This document shows, piece by piece, positions 5,465-11,608 of a DNA stretch of 11,608 bases. The translations under genes and the position numbers were made by a program. Below the pieces are notes generated by a model. The model was not told where the DNA came from and ran no database searches. It was given only the letters and a program-made list of their open reading frames with translations. The stretch's first letter is position 1. The number at the start of each line of letters is the position of its first letter. The stretch covers positions 3,882-15,489 of the forward strand of contig JABSRS010000037.1 of the NCBI GenBank assembly GCA_013214885.1, read 5' to 3'. This DNA comes from Gammaproteobacteria bacterium (lineage in GTDB: Bacteria > Pseudomonadota > Gammaproteobacteria > Enterobacterales > Psychrobiaceae).

Positions 5465-7435
5465 ATGCAACAAATTATTATTTTTTTTACGATGGTGTCA
5501 TTGCTCACCAGTGTTAATGCCCAGTCGCAAAATACCACGATAGCGACGGATATAATGACCATTCAAGGGGCGTCGACAAAATCCCCCTTACTTGGTCAGT
5601 CTATTGTTTCGTTTGAAGGCGCAGTCACCGCTATCGTGCGTAAGAAATTGGCACAAGATCTAGCAACAGGCTTTTTTATTCAGGACGTAGTTGGCGACGG
5701 TAATGCTAAAACATCCGATGGTATTTTCGTTGCGGCAAAGCTAACCGAAATAACTCAAGCAAATTTAGCCATTGGTCAGGTAGTTAACATAACAGGACAG
5801 GTCAAAGAGATTAATCACCAGACTGTTATATTCGCAACAAACATCGTTGCTACCAAGCGACACCACAAAATCGTCCCTACTGCCCTTTATGCATTAGCAA
5901 GCGATAGTGATTTCTCACAGACCCTTGAACGCCACGAAGGGATGTTGATTAAATTTAACCCCAAATCTAAGATGCTGATCACGCGAAATTTTAGTTACCA
6001 ACCGCCTGACCGCCGCAACAATATGGTTATTTCCCACTTAAGAGTTAATCGACAACCTAATCAGCTATTTTTGCCAGGAAGTGCCCAGGCTTTGGCGCTG
6101 CTATTAGATAATAAGCAGCGCAGTGTCGTAATTGAGTCATTCGTTAAGGCGCCCAGAGGACAAATTCCATGGTATCCAGACTTTGGGACTGCCGATAGCA
6201 ATGGTGAAAACAGTAATTACTTGCGAGTTGGTGACCAAATTAATGATTTAACGGGGGTACTTGGCTTTGCCAGTCATAAATTTAGGCTTTATGTCACTAA
6301 GCCAGTAACCAATGCAAACTTTAGCCATAACCATCATCGAACCACTGCGCCTGATATTATTCGAGGCAATCTTAGTGTCGCAACGTTCAATGTGCTTAAT
6401 TACTTCAACTCCCCGTTTGGTGGCAATGCTAATCCAATGGGCAAGAGCAGAGGGGCAACATCAATAACAGAATTTATTTTGCAAGGTGCCAAAATTAGCC
6501 AAGCAATTATTGCTCTTGATGCTGATATTGTTGGATTGATGGAGGTCGAAAACAATGGTGATAACCAAGGCTCAGCAGTTTTTGATTTGCTAACTACTAT
6601 TAACAACCAACTTATACCGTCAAAAAGATATGTTGTAGCAACAACGCTAGAAAAGCTATCGCCAGAATCTTCAGCAATCACCAATAAGATTATCTATCGC
6701 CCTAGCCTCGTCTCATTATCAAAGCTAATTAGTATACCGATGCCACAACAGCATGCGCCAAGGGTTGGCAAAGAAAGCGGTCATAACTTTATGAGAAACG
6801 CGTTAACAGCGACGTTTAATATCGATGGTCATCAATATCCGTTAACCGTATCGGTCAATCACTTTAAATCGAAAGGGTCAACTTGCTGGGAAGATGTTGG
6901 ACTTCAGAGCTATAAAGACCCAGATTTGCAAGGATCTTGCGAACACTTTAGAGTAAGCGCGGCGTATTATTTGGGGCAACAACTGGCAAAAATACCTGGC
7001 CACACATTAATCATTGGCGATTTGAACTCGTACGCCAAAGAAGATCCAATCAGGGTATTAACAGGATTAAAGTCAGGACATTCGGTTCAAGCAGCGCGCA
7101 ATACGTTTGTGACCAAAAATGGTGATTCGATGACTGAACTTCATTTAGATAACGGAGCGACTATATCTGACTCCTTTGACTACATCAATACTGTGGCACT
7201 TAAATACCCACAGGCTTTTGGTTATTCATTTGCAGGTGAAGTGGGGACGCTCGATTATATTTTGGCTTCCCCTTCGTTAACTGCATTGATGGTCGATGTG
7301 ACCGAATGGAACATCAACTCCCCTGAATCACCGTTGTTAGAGTATGCGAAAAAATACACGGGAAAAATGAACAAGTTTAACGATGTTTATCGCTCATCTG
7401 ATCATGATCCCGTGATAATTTCTTTCAAATTCTAG
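5465..7435 (+). CDS. Secreted ExeM/NucH-type (Xds-like) endonuclease
   Basis: A 656-residue extracellular DNA nuclease of the ExeM/NucH group. Residues 1-19 form a signal peptide ending VNA before QSQ. Residues about 45-280 fit the OB-fold/YhcR-like substrate region (FEGAVTAIV, GFFIQDVVGDGN, DLTGVLGF). Residues about 303-656 are the endonuclease/exonuclease/phosphatase domain, with Asn309 (ATFNVLNY), Glu360 and Glu362 (MEVEN), His466 and Lys468 (NHFKSKG), Asp519 and Asn521 (IGDLNS), Asp597 (TLDYIL) and Asp646-His647 (SSDHDP). Cys474 and Cys492 could form the conserved disulfide. Compared with Shewanella ExeM and Vibrio Xds it lacks the N-terminal lamin-tail domain and any C-terminal GlyGly-CTERM anchor, ending right after the last catalytic motif. 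It is therefore probably released freely. Such enzymes degrade extracellular DNA for phosphate or nucleoside scavenging and biofilm turnover. AAGG lies about 11 bases before the ATG, a loose ribosome-binding site. Confidence 0.92.
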   Translation: MQQIIIFFTMVSLLTSVNAQSQNTTIATDIMTIQGASTKSPLLGQSIVSFEGAVTAIVRKKLAQDLATGFFIQDVVGDGNAKTSDGIFVAAKLTEITQANLAIGQVVNITGQVKEINHQTVIFATNIVATKRHHKIVPTALYALASDSDFSQTLERHEGMLIKFNPKSKMLITRNFSYQPPDRRNNMVISHLRVNRQPNQLFLPGSAQALALLLDNKQRSVVIESFVKAPRGQIPWYPDFGTADSNGENSNYLRVGDQINDLTGVLGFASHKFRLYVTKPVTNANFSHNHHRTTAPDIIRGNLSVATFNVLNYFNSPFGGNANPMGKSRGATSITEFILQGAKISQAIIALDADIVGLMEVENNGDNQGSAVFDLLTTINNQLIPSKRYVVATTLEKLSPESSAITNKIIYRPSLVSLSKLISIPMPQQHAPRVGKESGHNFMRNALTATFNIDGHQYPLTVSVNHFKSKGSTCWEDVGLQSYKDPDLQGSCEHFRVSAAYYLGQQLAKIPGHTLIIGDLNSYAKEDPIRVLTGLKSGHSVQAARNTFVTKNGDSMTELHLDNGATISDSFDYINTVALKYPQAFGYSFAGEVGTLDYILASPSLTALMVDVTEWNINSPESPLLEYAKKYTGKMNKFNDVYRSSDHDPVIISFKF

Positions 7436-7466
7436 CCATTACTCATGGTTAAACTGGCATCCAGAC

Positions 7467-7495
7467 ACCTACGGCGCTAATAATCCGTCGTAGGT
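7467..7495 (+). terminator. Candidate terminator after the nuclease gene
   Basis: ACCTACG (7467-7473) and CGTAGGT (7489-7495) form a 7-bp stem, 31 bases after the nuclease stop. It is followed by CATTATTTGCTTT, a broken T-rich tail. It is a plausible but imperfect intrinsic terminator between convergent genes. Confidence 0.5.
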
Positions 7496-7567
7496 CATTA
7501 TTTGCTTTGTCGAGCAGCCATGCCAGGAGAGTTGATTGTTTGAAGGTTGTTTGCTTTGAAAAGGCTA

Positions 7568-7789
7568 CTATTTGTCGAGTTTAAAACTTGGCAAGTTAGT
7601 ACGACCGATAGTATATAACACCGCGCCAGAGGCAAAACAGAAGAAAGAGCCCGCTGCAACACTTGATTTAATCAGATCGCTGTAGTTATCCCCGAGTAAT
7701 AACACCCATGCAACACAAGCTACTGCACCGATAAAAAAACTAATAGCGAAAAATATACTGACTTTTTGAAGTTTGTTTGTGTTTGGCAT
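7568..7789 (-). CDS. Small two-TM membrane protein, unknown function
   Basis: A 73-residue protein I do not recognise. It has a short polar N-terminus (MPNTNKLQK), a membrane segment at about 11-33, a polar loop GDNYSDLIK, a second membrane segment at about 42-61 rich in Gly/Ala/Phe, and a charged tail ending FKLDK. Both ends are predicted on the cytoplasmic side. AGGG lies eight bases before the ATG, which supports the start. It converges on the nuclease gene and is transcribed away from the transporter gene at 7994, with a 204-bp gap between the two starts. Clean hydrophobic periodicity and a usable ribosome-binding site make it a likely real gene. Confidence 0.6.
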   Translation of the reverse strand: MPNTNKLQKVSIFFAISFFIGAVACVAWVLLLGDNYSDLIKSSVAAGSFFCFASGAVLYTIGRTNLPSFKLDK

Positions 7790-7993
7790 GACATAACCCT
7801 GACAACATAAAGAAAAATTGATTATATCCTAACTCACCAAAATATTGTTGATATGACTCAAGTCGAGGCGGTTTTTCAGTCAATAAAACCAGGTATTTAC
7901 GGTGAAATGTTAAAGTGTGAATTGAAGCATCGTCTGTGCTGAGTGTTCGGTGTAAACTCACGCCCTATTTTATTGGTTTGGCCTTAAGTTTGT

Positions 7994-9313
7994 ATGAACG
8001 CTGTTGTCGTTGCTGTGTTGTTAATGTTGATGTTGTCCCTGGTTAGGGTCAATATTGTTTTCTCCCTTATCATCAGTTCATTAGTCGGGGGGCTGGTTGG
8101 TGGTTTATCGATTGAGACCACGATTAAAGTATTTAGCGATGGACTCGGTGGTGGTGCTCCTATTGCACTGAGTTATGCAATGCTTGGTGCTTTTGCCGTC
8201 GCCATTTCTCGCTCTGGCATTACCGATATTATTGCTAGTTTTGTGATTGATAAAGTCAATTCAAAAAACCATTTAGCCTCAGTAGTGATGGTTAAAGCGT
8301 TACTAATATCACTGTTATTAGTGGCCGCTATTAGTTCCCAAAACATCATTCCTGTTCACATTGCCTTTATCCCGATCCTCGTCCCGCCATTACTTGCGGC
8401 AATGAATAAACTGCATTTGGATCGACGGTTAGTAGCGTGTGTATTAACGTTTGGTTTAACCGCGACTTATATGCTGGCACCGATTGGATTTGGTCATGTT
8501 TTTCTCAATGATTTACTGCACAAAAACTTAACCGATAATCAACTCGACATTAGTGCCAGTCAATTGCCATTTGTCATGGCGATACCCGTCTTTGGGATGC
8601 TCTTGGGCTTGCTGACTGCCATTTTTATTACCTACCGCAAACCACGTATTTATGCTCAAAGCACCTTGACTCAACCATTAGTTAAAACAGCAATTTCAAC
8701 ACGCTATCTGGTCACAGTACTTGTTGCAGTATCAGCAGCACTATTTACACAGCTGTATACTGAGTCGATTATAGCGGCGAGTTTAATTGCACTAGTTATT
8801 TTTGCTGCTGGCGGGGTATTTAAAGTTAAAGAATCACAAGATATATTCAGTGGTGGGGTTCAGATGATGGGAACCATTGGCTTTATTATGATCTCTGCGG
8901 CTGGTTTTGCTGACGTTATGAAGGCCACTGGGGATATAACCAGCCTAGTGACCGGTGTTTCATCGGTTATTGGCGATAATAAAGTGCTCGCAGCGGTATT
9001 AATGTTAATTACAGGGCTGTTAATCACCATGGGCATTGGCTCGTCGTTTTCAACAATCCCGATTATTGCCTCGATCTATGTGCCTTTAGGCCTTTCATTT
9101 GGTTTTTCACCCCTAGCTTGTGCCGCGTTAGTCGGTACGGCTGCCGCATTAGGTGATGCTGGCTCTCCAGCATCTGACTCGACATTGGGTCCAACATCGG
9201 GGCTAAACGTCGATGGCCAGCATGATCACATTTGGGACACCGTGGTCCCAACATTTATCCACTACAATATCCCAATAATCATCTTTGGGACCATTGCTGC
9301 TTTGATTCTGTAG
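7994..9313 (+). CDS. YuiF-type transporter of the NhaC Na+/H+ antiporter family
   Basis: A 439-residue polytopic inner-membrane protein with roughly 11-12 hydrophobic segments. It matches the COG2056/YuiF branch of the NhaC antiporter superfamily: an N-terminal Na_H_antiport_2-like part (about residues 1-85) and the NhaC core. Diagnostic stretches are [21 protein letters not shown] (about 47-67), [21 protein letters not shown] (about 114-134), [10 protein letters not shown] (about 158-167) and the polar C-terminal block [19 protein letters not shown] followed by [10 protein letters not shown] (about 387-416). YuiF proteins have been annotated as predicted histidine or amino-acid transporters as well as Na+/H+ antiporters, so the substrate is open. 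The start at ATG 7994 has no strong Shine-Dalgarno sequence, though the N-terminus fits the family. It stands alone and ends in a strong terminator shared with rsuA. Confidence 0.88.
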   Translation: MNAVVVAVLLMLMLSLVRVNIVFSLIISSLVGGLVGGLSIETTIKVFSDGLGGGAPIALSYAMLGAFAVAISRSGITDIIASFVIDKVNSKNHLASVVMVKALLISLLLVAAISSQNIIPVHIAFIPILVPPLLAAMNKLHLDRRLVACVLTFGLTATYMLAPIGFGHVFLNDLLHKNLTDNQLDISASQLPFVMAIPVFGMLLGLLTAIFITYRKPRIYAQSTLTQPLVKTAISTRYLVTVLVAVSAALFTQLYTESIIAASLIALVIFAAGGVFKVKESQDIFSGGVQMMGTIGFIMISAAGFADVMKATGDITSLVTGVSSVIGDNKVLAAVLMLITGLLITMGIGSSFSTIPIIASIYVPLGLSFGFSPLACAALVGTAAALGDAGSPASDSTLGPTSGLNVDGQHDHIWDTVVPTFIHYNIPIIIFGTIAALIL

Positions 9314-9323
9314 CCAAACAATC

Positions 9324-9360
9324 TAACCCCAGCACCACACACGCACTTCCGCTGGGGTTA
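9324..9360. terminator. Bidirectional intrinsic terminator between transporter gene and rsuA
   Basis: TAACCCCAGC (9324-9333) and GCTGGGGTTA (9351-9360) form a perfect 10-bp GC-rich stem with a 17-base loop, starting ten bases after the transporter stop. On the plus strand TTTCAT follows; on the minus strand AGATTGTTTGG follows. The rsuA stop codon (9360-9358) is the outer end of the stem, so the two convergent genes share this structure. Confidence 0.8.
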
Positions 9361-10047
9361 TTTCATAAATGACTGTACTTCCTCGTTGCTTAAATAACGC
9401 CATTGCCCTTCTTCAACATCGAGCTGTACCTTGCCAATCTTTTCGCGATGCAGTGACGCAACCCGATTACCAACAGCAAAAAACATCCTTTTAACTTGAT
9501 GATATCGACCCTCGGTAATGGTTAAAAGTACCTCGTTAGCGGTGATAATTTGTAACCTGGCTGGTAACGTTAATTGTTGTTCGCCGTGCAACATAACGCC
9601 CTGTTCAAACTTCGCAACCACATCATCTGCAATGCACTTAGATAGAGATACCCGATACACTTTTTCACAGTGTTGAGTCGGTCTGGTGATGTTAAAAGAC
9701 CAACGTCCATTATCTGTTATTAACACTAAGCCCGTGGTGTCAGCGTCTAACCGCCCTGCAATGTGCAGTTCTGATACTCGATCTATGTCAATATAATTGA
9801 ATAAAGATGGGTAGGCCTCATCAATGTTTGAGCAAATGGTCCCGGCAGGCTTGTGCATTAGGATGTAGCGAAAGGCGCGAGCTGTCAGCACTTGGTCGTT
9901 TAGCGTGATTTGGTTATCTTCGTGAACCTGAGTCGACTCAATTAACGCGACCTCACCATTGACCATGACTTCACCACTACGGATCAGCTCTGCTGCTTCA
10001 ATTTTGGTTAACTCAGTACTTTTTGCAACAAATTTATCTAGACGCAT
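9358..10047 (-). CDS. rsuA: 16S rRNA pseudouridine(516) synthase RsuA
   Basis: A cytoplasmic enzyme that isomerises U516 of 16S rRNA to pseudouridine during 30S assembly. At 229 residues it has nearly the length of E. coli RsuA (about 231). An S4 RNA-binding domain covers residues 1-45 (MRLDKFVAKS, then AAELIRSGEVMVNG). The synthase domain has the catalytic motif AGRLDADTTGL with Asp101, then HCEKVYRV and the C-terminal EGRYHQVKRMF (about 179-189). This order and HCEKVY favour RsuA over RluE or RluB. The start ATG 10047 lies inside the end of the upstream DUF1461 gene: the reading frames overlap by 14 bases and the only Shine-Dalgarno-like run is a weak AGAAG, so translational coupling is likely. 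Its stop codon is part of the shared terminator stem. Confidence 0.92.
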   Translation of the reverse strand: MRLDKFVAKSTELTKIEAAELIRSGEVMVNGEVALIESTQVHEDNQITLNDQVLTARAFRYILMHKPAGTICSNIDEAYPSLFNYIDIDRVSELHIAGRLDADTTGLVLITDNGRWSFNITRPTQHCEKVYRVSLSKCIADDVVAKFEQGVMLHGEQQLTLPARLQIITANEVLLTITEGRYHQVKRMFFAVGNRVASLHREKIGKVQLDVEEGQWRYLSNEEVQSFMK

Positions 10048-10768
10048 TGGGGACTTCTTTTGTTTGGCTAAAAATCAATGAATAGGCAACCATAAAAATC
10101 GGTACAGCAACAATAACAATCGTTACTCCGATGGCCGCAAACAAATCAGGTGCTTTCATCATGGTACTCATTAGTGAATCTTGGTAATAAAAAAACCATT
10201 GATGATTATCTGGAAATACCCATTGATGAAGGTAATAAAATATTTTGGTAAAGCCAATAACCCCAACACTGATAACAGGAATGACCGTGGCAATGATTAA
10301 TAGTTGCCACTGCTGCTTAGGAGCAGGCTGTTGAATTTTCTGATGATAATAAACAAAACCACCGACAGTTAACGGGATGATATTAAACAACCATAACCAG
10401 CTCAATGTGTTAATCAAGATACTAACATCGGTTAAATGAATGATTTCACTGTCGGTTAACAGCGGTTGCTCAGACCCTTGGCTGTTGATATATTTAATGG
10501 ACCCAAGACCTGTGCCATCCGAGTGTATCTGCTGATTAATTTGGGCAAACATCTGGAGATGTTGGGTGGTGTCTAACACGGGGAAATCGTGTTTATTAAA
10601 ATTGTTTTTGGGCGCGAATTCCGTGACATGTTGTTGGATGTTGAGCAGTTTATACCAAACAGGGTAAGCGAAATTAACGGCTCGGTGGGCTTGCCAACTG
10701 AGCCCAAGACAAAAAATCAGTAAAGACAGACAAAAAATAGGCCAAACAAACAATTGAATTTTTTTCAA
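10034..10768 (-). CDS. DUF1461 (TIGR01906-like) integral membrane protein
   Basis: A 244-residue membrane protein of unknown function. Four membrane segments are visible: one near the N-terminus (VWPIFCLSLLIFCLGL), two central (around ILINTLSWLWLFNIIPLTV and QLLIIATVIPVISVGVIGF) and one near the C-terminus (IGVTIVIVAVPIFMVAY). Family landmarks are LTDSEIIHLTDV after the first extracytoplasmic domain, and YYLHQWVFPDNHQWFF followed by QDSLMSTMMKAPDLF. The open frame extends to 10858, but those 30 extra codons run into the IS end and lack membrane or family character. The TTG at 10768 (ALKKIQ) is the best start seen, although no clear ribosome-binding site precedes it. It heads a two-gene unit with rsuA, overlapping it by 14 bases. 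The family assignment is good; the start is uncertain. Confidence 0.75.
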   Translation of the reverse strand: MKKIQLFVWPIFCLSLLIFCLGLSWQAHRAVNFAYPVWYKLLNIQQHVTEFAPKNNFNKHDFPVLDTTQHLQMFAQINQQIHSDGTGLGSIKYINSQGSEQPLLTDSEIIHLTDVSILINTLSWLWLFNIIPLTVGGFVYYHQKIQQPAPKQQWQLLIIATVIPVISVGVIGFTKIFYYLHQWVFPDNHQWFFYYQDSLMSTMMKAPDLFAAIGVTIVIVAVPIFMVAYSLIFSQTKEVPNASR

Positions 10769-10825
10769 AGCAACAGATCTGTAATAAATATTATGTTGGG
10801 CAATGATATAGCAGTTCGTAGTAAC

Positions 10826-10848
10826 AAAAAAGCCCCAGCATAATGAAG
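10826..10848. terminator. Half of a chromosomal terminator next to the IS end
   Basis: AAAAAA (10826-10831) followed by GCCCCAGC (10832-10839) is, on the minus strand, the closing half of a terminator: GCTGGGGC then TTTTTT. The complementary arm is missing, since the IS begins at 10849, ten bases later. The simplest reading is that the IS inserted into or beside the loop of a bidirectional terminator whose other half lies beyond the far IS end, outside the window. Confidence 0.5.
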
Positions 10849-10849
10849 T

Positions 10850-10890
10850 GACCCCCAATAGTTCACAACCAATTACTGGGGGTCTTTTTT
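10850..10890 (+). terminator. Intrinsic terminator inside the IS left end
   Basis: GACCCCC (10850-10856) pairs with GGGGGTC (10878-10884), with AGT/ACT able to extend the stem inward, followed at once by six T (10885-10890). The orfA ATG at 10891 comes directly after the T-tract. It would stop transcription entering from outside the element, a known self-protection strategy of insertion sequences. No Shine-Dalgarno sequence fits between hairpin and start. Confidence 0.8.
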
Positions 10891-11403
10891 ATGTCCAAAT
10901 ATAGTAAACGTTTCAAAACAACCATCGCGCAACAATGTATTGATGGTGTATCGTCGAGAGAACTTGGCAGGTTATTTAATGTTTCTTCTCGTCAGGTTCG
11001 TTACTGACGCTAAGTATATTTAATTAACCATGATCGCTCCTTCTTACAACCTTGTAACCCTTACACTACAGAGGATAAACTAAATATCCTGACCAGAATG
11101 AGAACTGAACGTTGGTCTTTGACTCACGCAAGTGCTTTCTATAATCTATCTTCTCCAGGCAATCTACATGTTTGGTTACGTAACTATGAGTTACATGGCA
11201 TAGATGGGTTACGACCCAAGAAACGTGGAAAATCTCTAATGAAACAGACTCAACCCCCAGTATCAACTAAACCAGCATCAGCTATGACGGCACAGGAACT
11301 AATAGATGAACTGGAATACCTTAGAGCGGAGAACGCCGTGCTAAAAAAGTTCGATGCCTTACTCCAAGAAAAGAAATTACGAGCAAAGAAAAAACGAAAA
11401 TAA
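10891..11403 (+). pseudogene. IS3-family transposase orfA, two nonsense codons
   Basis: The full frame would encode 170 residues. The first helix-turn-helix (SSRELGRLFNVSSRQVRY) is cut by TGA at 11005-11007, where Trp is expected, and TAA at 11011-11013, probably once CAA. TGG to TGA and CAA to TAA are both single transitions. The same frame then continues cleanly with VYLINHDRSFLQPCNPYTTEDKL, a second HTH region (SLTHASAFYNL, LHVWLRNYELHGIDGL) and a leucine-zipper-like C-terminus (LIDELEYLRAENAVLKKFDALL). OrfA normally binds the inverted repeats and regulates or forms the OrfAB transposase by -1 frameshifting. A 101-residue remnant from ATG 11098 is still open but lacks the first HTH, so it is not expected to be functional. 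Confidence 0.85.
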
Positions 11404-11608
11404 GTGAGATATTTATCGCCACAAGGGACGCTATGGGTATCGACGAATTACGCTATCTCTGCGAAATCTGGGCATGGTGATTAATCACAAAAAAAGTTCT
11501 GAGACTGATGCTGGAATTAGACCTAAAATCAAAAGTTCGGCCAAAACGTTACAACTCTTACGAAGGACCAGAAGGGAAATCAGTCAGTAATCTATTACAA
11601 CGAGATTT
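11398..11608 (+). pseudogene. IS3-family transposase orfB remnant, frameshifted, runs off window
   Basis: DDE transposase pieces appear in three frames. KISEIF (from about 11397) is followed, after loss of one base near 11412-11416, by RHKGRYGYRRITLSLRNLG then MVINHKK. A run of seven A (11489-11495), probably once six, shifts frame again to VLRLMLELDLKSKVRPKRYN and on to NLLQRD at the window edge. The usual N-terminal part of OrfB, several dozen residues before KISEIF, is absent: orfA's terminal KKKRK joins it directly, which indicates an internal deletion. The D-D-E residues would lie downstream, outside the window. HKGRYGYRRI is a hallmark of IS3-family OrfB. Confidence 0.85.

Larger units (their letters stand above)
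10849..11608 (+). mobile_element. IS3-family (IS150-group-like) element, decayed, left end
   Basis: The left end begins with TGACCCCCAATAG at 10849, a typical IS3-family TGA...CCCC terminus. It is followed by an IS150-like double-HTH orfA and fragments of a DDE orfB. Only the left end is in view; the right inverted repeat and any target duplication lie outside. Both reading frames are broken (see the separate entries), so this copy cannot make its own transposase. The boundary at 10849 is inferred from the TGA terminus and from the change from chromosomal sequence at the half terminator. Confidence 0.8.

Noticed and set aside
7740..7961. 73-codon minus-strand frame upstream of the transporter gene
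   Set aside because: It overlaps the 5' end of the two-TM gene by 50 bases on the same strand, has no ribosome-binding site or recognisable family, and covers the likely promoter region of both neighbours.
2037..7971. Short repeated words around CGCCCTATT(TT) at 2037-2050, 3187-3198 and 7961-7971, suggestive of cassette or att repeats
   Set aside because: Shared words are only 11-12 bases; in a window of this length several such matches are expected by chance, and similarity fades immediately outside them.
2781..11007. TGA codons inside the lipase and the transposase as possible recoding (Trp or selenocysteine)
   Set aside because: The lipase position expects Gly and the transposase position Trp, neither has a visible recoding element, and both genes carry additional frameshifts or stops. 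The other genes read normally, using TGG for Trp.
1..11608. CRISPR arrays, tRNA or rRNA genes, riboswitches
   Set aside because: No regularly spaced repeats, cloverleaf or conserved rRNA/riboswitch cores were seen on either strand.

Overview
The window looks like chromosomal DNA of a marine gammaproteobacterium, most likely an Alteromonadales relative (Shewanella/Colwellia-like). The clues are an AT-rich composition, a 16S pseudouridine synthase of the RsuA type, a secreted ExeM/Xds-type nuclease, a YuiF-type NhaC transporter, and a small protein resembling the TIGR02922 family. This placement is inference from protein resemblance.

Left part (1-3250), accessory and partly decaying. Bases 1-757 hold no intact gene but contain a perfect 17-bp inverted repeat (661-698) just upstream of an intact tyrosine recombinase (758-2029) that has all six catalytic residues. 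A small unrecognised ORF follows, then a class 3 lipase. The lipase is broken by one in-frame TGA and a later frameshift that separates the catalytic His from the Ser and Asp.

Middle part (3251-9360), ordinary genes. There is a small TIGR02922-like gene (-), a GNAT acetyltransferase (+), and a norE-norF pair (-) encoding cytochrome oxidase subunit III/IV-like accessory proteins of nitric oxide reductase, with no norCB beside it. Divergent to norE is a compact secreted DNA nuclease (+). Then come a small two-TM protein (-) and a YuiF/NhaC transporter (+) ending in a strong bidirectional terminator.

Right part (9358-11608). A DUF1461 membrane protein gene and rsuA form an overlapping minus-strand pair. 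Just upstream of them lies the left end of an IS3-family (IS150-group-like) element that runs off the window. Its transposase is dead: two nonsense codons in orfA, a deletion across the orfA/orfB junction and two frameshifts in orfB. The IS end carries a textbook terminator whose T-tract abuts the orfA start codon, and the IS appears to have landed next to half of an older chromosomal terminator.

I see no convincing new multi-gene defence or metabolic system. The most original signals are the recombinase-associated dyad, the terminator built into the IS end, and the orphan norEF pair.
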